Shown piece after piece: positions 7,299 to 14,486 of a stretch of DNA of 64,000 bases. The stretch lies in assembly GCF_036203305.1 (NCBI RefSeq), contig NZ_CP108131.1, positions 2,790,001-2,854,000 on the forward strand, written 5' to 3'. Every line of letters starts with the position of its first letter. Positions within the stretch are counted from its first letter, which is position 1. The translations under genes and the position numbers were made by a program. The notes beneath the pieces were generated by a model. It had not been told where the DNA came from and did not search any database. It saw only the letters and a list, made by a program, of their open reading frames with translations. The DNA is from Streptomyces sp. NBC_00190 (lineage in GTDB: Bacteria > Actinomycetota > Actinomycetes > Streptomycetales > Streptomycetaceae).

Positions 7299-9119
7299 CT
7301 ACGTGTCGTCACGAGGGAGCTTCGGCAAAGCAATCTCACTCTCAGCCGGCGGCATTCGTAGGAACTTCCGAACTGCCCCGTTGTCGCCGGTGGCGTCGGC
7401 GAGGCGGGCCGCAGCGTCGAACGCCCGGGCCTGGATGCGTTCGATCTCGCGCTGTGCGTCGTCGATCGGATACCCGGCGTCTTGGAGCAGGCGTATGCCG
7501 GTCTCTACCGAGAGGACTCCGGCGCCGACGCCCTTGACGACTTCCTCGAGGACGGCGGCTCGGTCGGTCGGGGTGTGGGGCCCCCATGCCAGGTGGGCGG
7601 GCGCCGACTCCCCCGCCGGCCAGCCCTGCACCTGTCCGGCCTGGTGGAGGCGCTGCACCATGCGCAGCATGATCACGTACTTGTGGGCGCGGGCCAGACG
7701 CATGCCGCCGACGAGGGAGTCGAGCGGCCCGAGGGCGAGTTGGAGGGCGTAGCCGGAGGGCAGGGCGGTGGGGTCGAGTGTGCCGAGGCCGGCGGCGGTG
7801 ATGCGGCTGTTAGCTGCGATGCGGTCGAGGAGGTGGTCGACGCGGGAGCGGAGTTCGGCGAGCTGGGCGGAGGTGTCGAGGACGTCCATGCGGCCACCGT
7901 CGTTGAGTTGCCAGACCGTGCCTGCTCGGATCTTCACCGGCAGGGGCTGTCCTGTGTTCCGGTCGATCGGGAGCCGGGCGCCGGCGAGCCCGATGATCGG
8001 GGAGCCGGTCGTGGCGCTGGCGGCGGAGGCGTCCGTGTCGGTTGCGGACAGCTCGTCGAGGGCCTGGAGGACGGTCGCCAGGGTGGGCTTGCCCCAATGG
8101 TCACCGGAGTGGGGGATGTTGTTGGTGATGTGGATGAGCGGGATGAAGTCGACCTGGAGGTCGAGCCGGTCGAGGACCTCGCCGTCGGAGCGGGCTCGGA
8201 AGGTCGCCTTGTGGAGGGGCAGGTCGTACAGCAGGTCGGAGTGCTTGAGGTCGTCGAGGTCCCATTCGGCGTCGGTGAGGTAGCACGTGTACGGGGAAGG
8301 CCGTCCTGCCGCCCATGGGTAGGTGCGGGTGATGACCCCGGTCGCAGGGTCCTGGACGTCGCCGGACACAAGCAGGGCGACACCGTCGTCTCCGGCAACA
8401 GGCTCACGGAAGCGAGCGCCGTCCTTGGTCGTGGCGGGGCGGCTGGCTGGCGCGATCGGTGCGAGCTCGTACGTGATGCGACGCAGCTTGGCCTTGGTGC
8501 CGCGGCGTACGTCCTCGGGGATCTCCCAGGCGAGGTGTACCCGCGTGGGGAACTCCCCTGAGTCCTGCTCGTCGTCTGGCCATTCGGCGAAGTAAAGGCC
8601 CGGGTCCCAGGTTCGGAGCAGGACGCGGCCCTTGGCGGGGTCCCAGGCGAGAGAGTAGACGGAGTCGCCGAGGAGGATCGCGGCCCGCTCGGCCTGCTGA
8701 AGACGCAGCGGCAGGAGCTCCTTCTCCGCCCAGGCCCGAAGACGCTCTTGAACGGCGGCGGCCTCGGCATGCCCCTCGGGCTGCTCGCCGGCTGCCTGCT
8801 CCGCACCGGGAACGATGATCGTCTGTTCCGAGCCGAGCAGGTAGCCCAAGGCGGTGTCGATCAGCTTGCTCGCGTCGCCGAGCTCCCGCCGCTCCCCGCC
8901 CGCGCTGTCGTCCCCGGTGATCGCGGCGACCTGGCCCGCCTGGTTGGAGTCGTAGGCAGCCAGCAGCCGGTACGCAGACAACCGCCGCAAGTCCTCGTCC
9001 GGGACCCACGAGGACGTGAGCTCGGACCAAGCGTTGCGGCCAGGCCGGCGGGGGTCGGCCATGACCGGCTTGTAGTCGAGCCAGCTCCATACGTCGGTGA
9101 TCAGCTTGCGTAGGCCCAC
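7299..9119 (-). CDS. Phage portal protein
   Basis: The 606-residue product has the organisation of siphophage portal proteins (SPP1 gp6-like): a compact N-terminal wing region with AYRLLAAYDSNQ, a central crown/stem part including HITNNIPHSGDHWGKPTL and helical segments, and a C-terminal helical tail with a segment IERIQARAFDAAARL. It would form the dodecameric ring at the DNA entry vertex and dock the terminase. I chose the GTG at 9119 because GGAG lies seven bases upstream (CTGGAGAACGCT-GTG). In the ancestral order it would follow TerL directly, but a nuclease, a lipoprotein and a small membrane gene now lie between them. Confidence 0.85.
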   Translation of the reverse strand: MGLRKLITDVWSWLDYKPVMADPRRPGRNAWSELTSSWVPDEDLRRLSAYRLLAAYDSNQAGQVAAITGDDSAGGERRELGDASKLIDTALGYLLGSEQTIIVPGAEQAAGEQPEGHAEAAAVQERLRAWAEKELLPLRLQQAERAAILLGDSVYSLAWDPAKGRVLLRTWDPGLYFAEWPDDEQDSGEFPTRVHLAWEIPEDVRRGTKAKLRRITYELAPIAPASRPATTKDGARFREPVAGDDGVALLVSGDVQDPATGVITRTYPWAAGRPSPYTCYLTDAEWDLDDLKHSDLLYDLPLHKATFRARSDGEVLDRLDLQVDFIPLIHITNNIPHSGDHWGKPTLATVLQALDELSATDTDASAASATTGSPIIGLAGARLPIDRNTGQPLPVKIRAGTVWQLNDGGRMDVLDTSAQLAELRSRVDHLLDRIAANSRITAAGLGTLDPTALPSGYALQLALGPLDSLVGGMRLARAHKYVIMLRMVQRLHQAGQVQGWPAGESAPAHLAWGPHTPTDRAAVLEEVVKGVGAGVLSVETGIRLLQDAGYPIDDAQREIERIQARAFDAAARLADATGDNGAVRKFLRMPPAESEIALPKLPRDDT

Positions 9120-9302
9120 AGCGTTCTCCAGGCAGTCGGCCCCCACGCCGCCCGTTCAGGTTAGCGCCGGGCGCACCCGACCACCGGCCGCTCACCGGAC
9201 GATGTGGCACTTCACAGAGCACTCAATCAGTGTCCCTGGGTAACATCATCGGGCTGGGGTCAGCACGGATGCCTGACCGCGACGGGGAGGAGCGCGAGCT
9301 AC

Positions 9303-10232
9303 GTGACTATGCGAGCACAGCGGATTCATCCAGCGGCGTACGAGGCTCTCACCGAGGCGTTGGCCAGGATCTTCTGGTACAAACCTGAGCTCGCCGAGTT
9401 CATCCGGGTTCGGTCCGAGGAGTACCCGGAGCTCGTAGTTGGCCTCGACTTCACCGACTACAAGATCCGCTTTGCCGGCGCCTTCGTCGCACGCCTGAAG
9501 GCCGGCGAGGACCGCTTCAGGGACTTGACCCTGTCCATCATGCTCGAAGTGGCCCAGCGGAACTCCTTCCCCAGCCTCAAGAGGCACGAGAACTCAGAAA
9601 AGCTGCTGGCTGAGGCTCGTGACGCTGTTGCCGAGCTTCGGACCTGGACTGATCGTCTGCAGGGTCTCCTGGAGGAGCGAGCTGCCGTGGAGGCGGAGCA
9701 GGCTGCTGCCGAGGAGCGCGAGAAGTACCGCCGCGGGTTCACTGAGCGGCTCGCCGAGCTCAAGGAGGAGTTCCTCCGGCTCCAGATGGAGACCAACCGC
9801 CAGCAAGCCGGTCGGGAGTTCGAGATGCTCCTGAATGGCCTGTTCAGGCTGCACGACATGCAGCCGCGCCTCGCCTACGAGTTGGAATACGAGCAGATCG
9901 ACGGATCCTTCACCTTCGACACGGACGACTACGTGATCGAGGCGAAGTGGCTGAAGGAGGCCGTGGAGGCAGGACGGCTGAGGGAGTTCAACGACAAGGT
10001 GCGCAGCAAGGGTAAGAACGCGCTCGGGCTCTTTGTCAGCGTGAACGGCTTCACGTCTGGAGCCCGCGCGGTCTTTCGCGAAGGCACGTCCTTCATCACG
10101 ATGGATGGCACCGACCTTTTCTGCGTGCTGGACGATCGCGTCCGGCTCGATGAGCTCTTGGCCCGCAAGAAGCGACACGCGAACGAGACGGGCAGCTGCT
10201 ACTTCCCGGCGAGCCTGATGCTCGGGGATTAG
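9303..10232 (+). CDS. PD-(D/E)XK restriction-endonuclease-like protein (cargo nuclease)
   Basis: The 309-residue protein has three parts. Residues 5-90 are a helical domain (AAYEALTEALARIFWYKPEL) that resembles small adaptor or effector-associated domains. Residues 95-168 are a charged coiled coil. Residues 170-300 are a nuclease core with Glu172 (GREFE), Asp200 (EQIDGSF) and the DDYVIEAKW motif, giving Glu213 and Lys215, followed by ALGLFVSVNGF. The GTG at 9303 has GGAGGAG ten bases upstream; an ATG at 9309 is the alternative. The gene points against the phage late genes and converges with a lipoprotein gene whose stop is three bases away. It is likely a moron protecting the lysogen or cutting competitor DNA; the target is unknown. 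Confidence 0.82.
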   Translation: MTMRAQRIHPAAYEALTEALARIFWYKPELAEFIRVRSEEYPELVVGLDFTDYKIRFAGAFVARLKAGEDRFRDLTLSIMLEVAQRNSFPSLKRHENSEKLLAEARDAVAELRTWTDRLQGLLEERAAVEAEQAAAEEREKYRRGFTERLAELKEEFLRLQMETNRQQAGREFEMLLNGLFRLHDMQPRLAYELEYEQIDGSFTFDTDDYVIEAKWLKEAVEAGRLREFNDKVRSKGKNALGLFVSVNGFTSGARAVFREGTSFITMDGTDLFCVLDDRVRLDELLARKKRHANETGSCYFPASLMLGD

Positions 10233-10234
10233 CC

Positions 10235-10642
10235 CTACAACCTCTCGGCCTCGGCGACCGCCGCGGCGTGACCAGGCAGGCCGGGGATGGGAAAGCTCGC
10301 GCAGGCTCCGACGAACGCGTCACGGGCGCCGGCCGTCCGCTCCTTACGGTCCGCGTCCGTCCACCGCTGCTCGCACTCGGCGCGGGTGGGGCTTGCCGCA
10401 GTTGCTGGGATGCCGTCGGCCAGCTTGCGCCGTTGAACGAGGAGGCCCTCCCGGCGCCCCTGGTCGCCGGCGGCCTTCAGCTCGGCGACGTGCTGGTCCC
10501 GCTTCTCCTCGTAGGAGGGCTCACCGGATCCACCACCGCACGCGGCCAATCCCGCCAGGAGGGCGGCCCCAACAGCCGTTGTCTGCACCACTCTTCCGCG
10601 TATCAGCGTGATCGCGAGGCTACAGGGGGGCCGTTTCCTCAT
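10235..10642 (-). CDS. Small lipoprotein, possible superinfection-exclusion factor
   Basis: The product carries a basic N-terminus (MRKRPP), a hydrophobic stretch (VGAALLAGLAAC) and a lipobox LAAC followed by GGGSGEPSYEEKRDQ, so it should be exported and lipid-anchored on the outer face of the membrane. The mature part, about 100 residues, is highly charged and helical. The start is uncertain: the ATG at 10642 gives a good signal peptide, while GTG codons nearer the lipobox would remove the basic residues. It is convergent with the cargo nuclease and sits between terminase and portal. Prophage lipoproteins in such positions can block DNA entry of related phages; this is inference from known Siphoviridae examples. 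Confidence 0.65.
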   Translation of the reverse strand: MRKRPPCSLAITLIRGRVVQTTAVGAALLAGLAACGGGSGEPSYEEKRDQHVAELKAAGDQGRREGLLVQRRKLADGIPATAASPTRAECEQRWTDADRKERTAGARDAFVGACASFPIPGLPGHAAAVAEAERL

Positions 10643-10808
10643 CGGGCCGTTTCGATTCGGCTTCCACAGGTCTGGGGATATCCACAAGTCCGCCACGCTC
10701 GTTGGCCCGGTCGCCTATGTTGAGGAATGGACGCGCTGAACTCGCCTGCCTCCCCGGCACATTGCGCACCAGCTACCGGGGATGGTGCCTGGAAGGTGGG
10801 AGAGTTCA

Positions 10809-10934
10809 ATGCCCAAGGACCGTGGGCGGCACCGCCGCCCCGACGATCCGTCCGAGAGGGAGAGGAACGGCCGGCTGGCCTTCCTGTTAATCCAGGTTGC
10901 AGCCTGGATCGCAGGCTGGTTCACGAACCAGTGA
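10809..10934 (+). CDS. 41-residue single-pass membrane protein
   Basis: An ATG at 10809 preceded by GGGAG (10798-10802) opens a frame of 41 residues: a charged N-terminus (MPKDRGRHRRPDDPSERER) and one hydrophobic helix (LAFLLIQVAAWIAGWF) ending FTNQ. It reads as a real small protein with the N-terminus in the cytoplasm. It is on the plus strand in the otherwise leftward late region and belongs to the cargo block between TerL and portal. Similar very small membrane proteins occur at 13659 and 18332. Function unknown. Confidence 0.55.
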   Translation: MPKDRGRHRRPDDPSERERNGRLAFLLIQVAAWIAGWFTNQ

Positions 10935-11142
10935 TCAGCCGCCGTTCCTGTACCACCGCGAGGTAGGGGCTCGCCTGAACAACGTCCCCCGCCTTGCACC
11001 GGTTGCCGGGTTGCTGGCCTTTGCGCTGGCAGCCCGGCACCATCCTCAGCTCAGTGACCGGCACCGTACGGATGGGTGTACCCGACCGACCGTTTCAGGT
11101 CCCTGACACATAAAAGTTAATGTACTCCGGCAGCGTCAAGTT

Positions 11143-11161
11143 ATTCGCGTCATGCGCGAAT
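11143..11161 (-). terminator. Hairpin just after the TerL gene
   Basis: A perfect 7-bp inverted repeat, ATTCGCG / CGCGAAT, with a 5-base loop lies 31 bases after the TerL stop. It has no clear U-run, so it may be a weak or Rho-aided terminator, or an RNA processing site. It would separate the terminase transcript from the cargo genes. Confidence 0.4.
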
Positions 11162-11191
11162 CCGTACAGTGCGGATGCGTGGGAAGTGGGG

Positions 11192-12730
11192 CTACCTCCG
11201 CCCATCGAAGCGGCCGTCCTCGGTGTCGTTCACGATGACGTCCAGCTGGTCAGGGTCTGCGAGTTCCGTGAGCCCGTGTACTGCGGCGTCCATCCGGTCG
11301 GGGCTGTCCATGCCTTCGACCCAGGTGACCATCTGGTCTTCGAGTTCGGTGTACTCGCCGACGTGGTGGACGAGTCCCTGCTCGTAGAGCTGCGCCACGG
11401 GTGCGGCGCGGAGCCGCTTGCCGACCTTGGCGGTGACTTCCAGGATCATCGGCATGAGCAGGCCCTTGGTGACGCCGTCAGCGCGGAGCTGCTCCCATGC
11501 CTGGCGGAGAATCTGCTTGGCCATGTCGCCGCCGTAGTTGCTTTCGACGACGAGTGCGTCTGCCTTGAGTTCGAGGGCGAGGCGGCAGGCGGCTATGCCC
11601 CAGTCGTTGGCGCCCATGGGCCCGGAGCGGTCGGCCAGCAGGTAGAGGTGACGGTCGAAGTCGCGGCCGAGGCCGATGATGCCGGTTTCGTCGTTCACGG
11701 TGGAGTCGCCGCCGGCGGGGTCGACGGCGACGACGATCCGCGCCATGTCGAGGCCGGAAAACTGGACGGCGTTGATGCGGGCGGCGTCGATCCACTTCCG
11801 CTTCCAGACGCCTCCCTCGGGTGGGCGCGGCTTCTGCATGTAGAGGGCTCCCCATACTCGTTCGCCGACGCGCTTGCGGGTCTTGGCGTGATGGGTGGTG
11901 TCGAATCGCTCGGGCCAGAGGGGCTGGCCAAGGGGGCGACCGAGGGGGTCGTCGGGGCTGTCGGCGAGAGCGGGCAGGTCGATGACGTGCCAGGCGTCCC
12001 GTTCTGTCGCGAGGATGCGACCGGCCAGGTCGTCTTCGTGCCAGCGGGTCTGGATGACGCAGATCGCCCCGGTGGGTTCGATTCGGGTCTGGAGGACGGA
12101 GGTCCACCAGTCCCACGCCCTTTTGCGCATGGTCGGGCTGTCCGCGTCGGCCATGTCCTTGACGGGGTCGTCCACGATGGCGATGTGGGCGCCGCGGCCG
12201 GTGAGGCCGCCGCCGATGCCCGCGGCGAGGAGTCCGCCTTCGCCGCCGGCGATGTCGAACCGGTTGGCGGCGGAGCTGCCTGTCTTGAGGTGGATGCCGA
12301 GCTCGTCGCCCCAGGTGATGATGGCGTCGCGGATCCAGCGGCCGTGGTCGTCAGCAAGGTCGGAAGAGTAGCTGGCGATCATCATCCGGTGGCCTGGGTT
12401 GCGTCGCAGGTACCAGAGCGGCGCCCATCGGCTGGCTCGGCGGCTTTTGCCGTGCCGTGGGGGCATGGTGAGCATGACGCGATCGAGGCGGCCTTCAGCC
12501 ATGTCGATGAACGCTTTGTCGATGAGGTCGAGGTGGGGAGCCTGCATCTCTCGGCCGTCGGTGAGCACGGCGGCCAGGGCGCCTGGGGAGCGGTCCATGG
12601 CGAGACGCTTCTCCACGACGAGGAGCCGGGCGCGGAGTTCCGGCGAGGCTTGTGCGGCGATGGCTCGGCGCCGCAAGGTGGGCAGCGTGCGGTACTGCGC
12701 GAGGAGGGCCTCGTGATCCGTGATGGCCAT
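11192..12730 (-). CDS. terL: Terminase large subunit (TerL)
   Basis: The 512-residue protein has the two domains of TerL. The ATPase has a Walker A-like motif MPPRHGKSR at about residues 89-98, a Walker B-like AHIAIVDDP and an adenine-contact region. The C-terminal RNase H-like nuclease has VVAVDPAGGD (about residue 330), DALVVESNYGGD and RMDAAVHGL with conserved acidic residues. It packages DNA into the prohead through the portal. The ATG at 12730 overlaps the TerS stop (TGATG), so the subunits are coupled. The portal gene is displaced by cargo, but orientation and order agree with a functional packaging module. Confidence 0.92.
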   Translation of the reverse strand: MAITDHEALLAQYRTLPTLRRRAIAAQASPELRARLLVVEKRLAMDRSPGALAAVLTDGREMQAPHLDLIDKAFIDMAEGRLDRVMLTMPPRHGKSRRASRWAPLWYLRRNPGHRMMIASYSSDLADDHGRWIRDAIITWGDELGIHLKTGSSAANRFDIAGGEGGLLAAGIGGGLTGRGAHIAIVDDPVKDMADADSPTMRKRAWDWWTSVLQTRIEPTGAICVIQTRWHEDDLAGRILATERDAWHVIDLPALADSPDDPLGRPLGQPLWPERFDTTHHAKTRKRVGERVWGALYMQKPRPPEGGVWKRKWIDAARINAVQFSGLDMARIVVAVDPAGGDSTVNDETGIIGLGRDFDRHLYLLADRSGPMGANDWGIAACRLALELKADALVVESNYGGDMAKQILRQAWEQLRADGVTKGLLMPMILEVTAKVGKRLRAAPVAQLYEQGLVHHVGEYTELEDQMVTWVEGMDSPDRMDAAVHGLTELADPDQLDVIVNDTEDGRFDGRR

Positions 12731-13266
12731 CAGCTGGCGGCCGGGTCGGTGAGGTCGATGAGCGCGGCGAGCTCGTCGGCGGTGGTGTTCGCGACCTGGA
12801 GCGGCCCGCCTTCGGGGCCGGCGACCTCGGTCCTCGTGGGCATGTCGAGGCCGAGCAGTCGTGCGCGCCGTTCCATCACGCGCAGAGCACGGTCGATAGC
12901 GGTCAGGTCCTGGTCGCGGACGACCTTCCTGTAGGCGACCAGGAAGAGACGGTCGAGACGGTCGGCCTCCAGTGCCCGCATCTGGTCGACGTCGTCATTG
13001 AGTTCGGTTCGCCGGTCATCGAGGGCTTTGCGGACGTCTCGGCAGGCAGCGTGGATGAGCGCCGGGTCGTCCGGGGGCTCCTGGCCCTTGCGGTACCGCT
13101 CGATGCCGTAGCCCTGCGGGTAGGCGGCTCCGTCGGCGTTCACGGCCGGGTCTGCAGCCAGCTTCCTGGCAATGGTCAGCCAGTCGACGCCGGCAAGGCG
13201 TAGGTCGATGGCGTCCGAGCGGCGGCGCGCAATGGCCGCACGCGCGGCTTTGTTAGGGCGTCCCAC
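12730..13266 (-). CDS. terS: Terminase small subunit (TerS)
   Basis: The 178-residue protein begins VGRPNKAARAAI and has an N-terminal basic helical DNA-binding region (residues 1-40, with an HTH-like DLRLAGVDWLTIARKL) and a long helical region (residues 75-140) suited to oligomerisation. The small subunit recognises the packaging site and loads TerL. The GTG at 13266 has GGAGGAG seven bases upstream, which is better than an upstream in-frame start at 13323. It overlaps TerL by the TGATG junction. Position, size and coupling identify it even though sequence similarity among TerS proteins is low. Confidence 0.8.
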   Translation of the reverse strand: MGRPNKAARAAIARRRSDAIDLRLAGVDWLTIARKLAADPAVNADGAAYPQGYGIERYRKGQEPPDDPALIHAACRDVRKALDDRRTELNDDVDQMRALEADRLDRLFLVAYRKVVRDQDLTAIDRALRVMERRARLLGLDMPTRTEVAGPEGGPLQVANTTADELAALIDLTDPAAS

Positions 13267-13658
13267 CGCGGGGCTCCTCCACAGCTCGGTGCGCCCCCGC
13301 GCCCCGATCCATGATCGCACCAACAGGCTTGCGACGGCCTCACACCACCTGAGGTGAGCCTCCCGGAGGTTGATTGCGGAGTAACTAGACCCTCAGGCTG
13401 GCGAGTTGCTACCGTTGTAAGGGAGAACACGCCGAATACGGCGGGCCCCGCGTGGCCCGACGTCCGAGCATCCGACGGTGTTAGGACGCGCACGCATGGC
13501 AACCCCGGGAGAGCAACCCGGGGCTCAACTCCCGAACGCAGTGCTGCACACGTGCAGTTTCTGGGTTTCAGCGTCGGATGGAACTCGGTTTGACCGCCTA
13601 GGTCGAGCCGAGTGCATCCGCACACCGGTTCGGCCTCGATCGAGAGGAAGCTGGACCG
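13267..13658. other. 392-bp non-coding region before the terminase genes
   Basis: No frame has a good start or codon pattern. The region contains the TerS ribosome site, a hairpin around CCCCGGG/CCCGGGG near 13503-13526 and a short palindrome CTGCAC-AC-GTGCAG near 13551-13564. In many phages the cos or pac site lies beside terS, so this is the natural place for it. A promoter for the late leftward operon is also expected here, but I cannot point to convincing boxes. Confidence 0.45.
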
Positions 13659-13868
13659 GTGGAATCGAGTGCCATCCTTTTGCTGCTGGGCTGGGGCGGC
13701 GTGGTGTCCGTCATACTGTTCGTCCTCAAAGGGCTTCTGGATCAGCTGCCACCCTTGATTGCCTCATGCCGCACGGTGATGGATACATGGAAGAGGACCG
13801 GCGTGGACAGCAGTGGACTTCGCCTTTCACAGCGCGACGACGAACAGGACTGCACCGGAGGACGGTGA
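13659..13868 (+). CDS. Small membrane protein (69 aa)
   Basis: The GTG at 13659 has AGAGGAAG upstream. The product has one strong hydrophobic helix (about residues 4-24, ILLLLGWGGVVSVILFVLK) followed by a second weaker one and a polar C-terminus with SQRDDEQDC. A strong hairpin lies nine bases after the stop, which supports a real transcript. It is on the plus strand, opposite to TerS. Its size and topology would allow a holin-like or inner-membrane moron role, but nothing specific identifies it. Confidence 0.5.
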   Translation: MESSAILLLLGWGGVVSVILFVLKGLLDQLPPLIASCRTVMDTWKRTGVDSSGLRLSQRDDEQDCTGGR

Positions 13869-13876
13869 GGTGTGCT

Positions 13877-13906
13877 GCGGCCGGGCCCTACCACGGGCCC
13901 GGCCGC
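13877..13906. terminator. Bidirectional hairpin terminator
   Basis: A perfect 12-bp stem (GCGGCCGGGCCC / GGGCCCGGCCGC) with a 6-base loop lies between the convergent genes ending at 13868 and 13912. There is no U-tract, which is usual for Streptomyces terminators of this kind. Confidence 0.7.
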
Positions 13907-13911
13907 TGGCT

Positions 13912-14421
13912 CTACATGAGCGTCATCTGTCCGGGGACGCTGCCGGTGCCGAGGCCGCGGGGGCGCTCACCCGGGATTGTGACGACGCCTGCGGCGCTCA
14001 GGTGGTGGGCGAACTGCCAGTTCCGGCAGGTGGCGAACGCCTTGTCGCCGGCATTGGGGTCGTCGGGCGGGATGTGCCGGTTGGTGAACGGGATCGGCCG
14101 GGCGTCGGTGAGGGTGACCTTGAGGTCCTTGACCTGGATCTCCACGTGGCAGCCGGGCGCCCGTTCGAAGGCGAGGTGCGGGTTGTCCTGCCATCGGTAG
14201 GGGCTGGTGGTGACGCCGCACAGGTAGTAGGCGATGGCGTACCGGTTTGCATCGAGCGTGGTGGTGAGGTCCTGCGGGCCGTCCTGCTGCACGGCTCGGC
14301 TGTAGGGGCCGTGCAGCGAGCGGGCGCAGTGCTGAGTGAGGTCGATACCCGTGACGTACTTGAGCCACAAGTAGTGGTACAGCCTCTCCCCACGCTCAAT
14401 TCGAATTGTCGGTGGCTTCAC
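13912..14421 (-). CDS. Hypothetical phage protein (169 aa)
   Basis: The product has no membrane segment or known motif. It contains a helical N-terminal part (RIERGERLYHYLWLKYVTG) and a mixed C-terminal part with CHVEIQVKDLKVTLTDAR and a closing NWQFAHHLSAAG. The GTG at 14421 is preceded by GAGGGGGG, the best ribosome site; an upstream ATG at 14451 lies inside an AT-rich leader. It is the last gene of the leftward block that contains the ParB-fold and methyltransferase genes, and ends at a strong hairpin. I do not recognise it. Confidence 0.7.
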   Translation of the reverse strand: MKPPTIRIERGERLYHYLWLKYVTGIDLTQHCARSLHGPYSRAVQQDGPQDLTTTLDANRYAIAYYLCGVTTSPYRWQDNPHLAFERAPGCHVEIQVKDLKVTLTDARPIPFTNRHIPPDDPNAGDKAFATCRNWQFAHHLSAAGVVTIPGERPRGLGTGSVPGQMTLM

Positions 14422-14422
14422 T

Positions 14423-14482
14423 GAATTCCCCCCTCGGAAATAGACATTCACCCTCTAATTATATAAGAATTGAGGGGAATTC
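14423..14482. repeat. Inverted repeat flanking an AT-rich promoter-like stretch
   Basis: GAATTCCCC at 14423 (followed by CCCTC) and GAGGGGAATTC at 14472-14482 are inverted copies enclosing an AT-rich core that includes TCTAATTATATAAG. The left arm overlaps the ribosome site of the gene starting at 14421, and the right arm lies just after the stop of the gene ending at 14487. The core could be a promoter, and folding would mask the ribosome site. Confidence 0.45.
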
Positions 14483-14486
14483 CGAT

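Noticed and set aside
10727..10966. 79-codon plus-strand frame over the 41-aa membrane gene
   Set aside because: No spacing between the possible ribosome site and ATG, and the peptide is low in structure; the 41-aa frame has a better start and a clear membrane helix.
13480..13545. tRNA-like hairpin sequence near terS
   Set aside because: It lacks the TTCGA T-loop, a proper acceptor stem and an anticodon arm.
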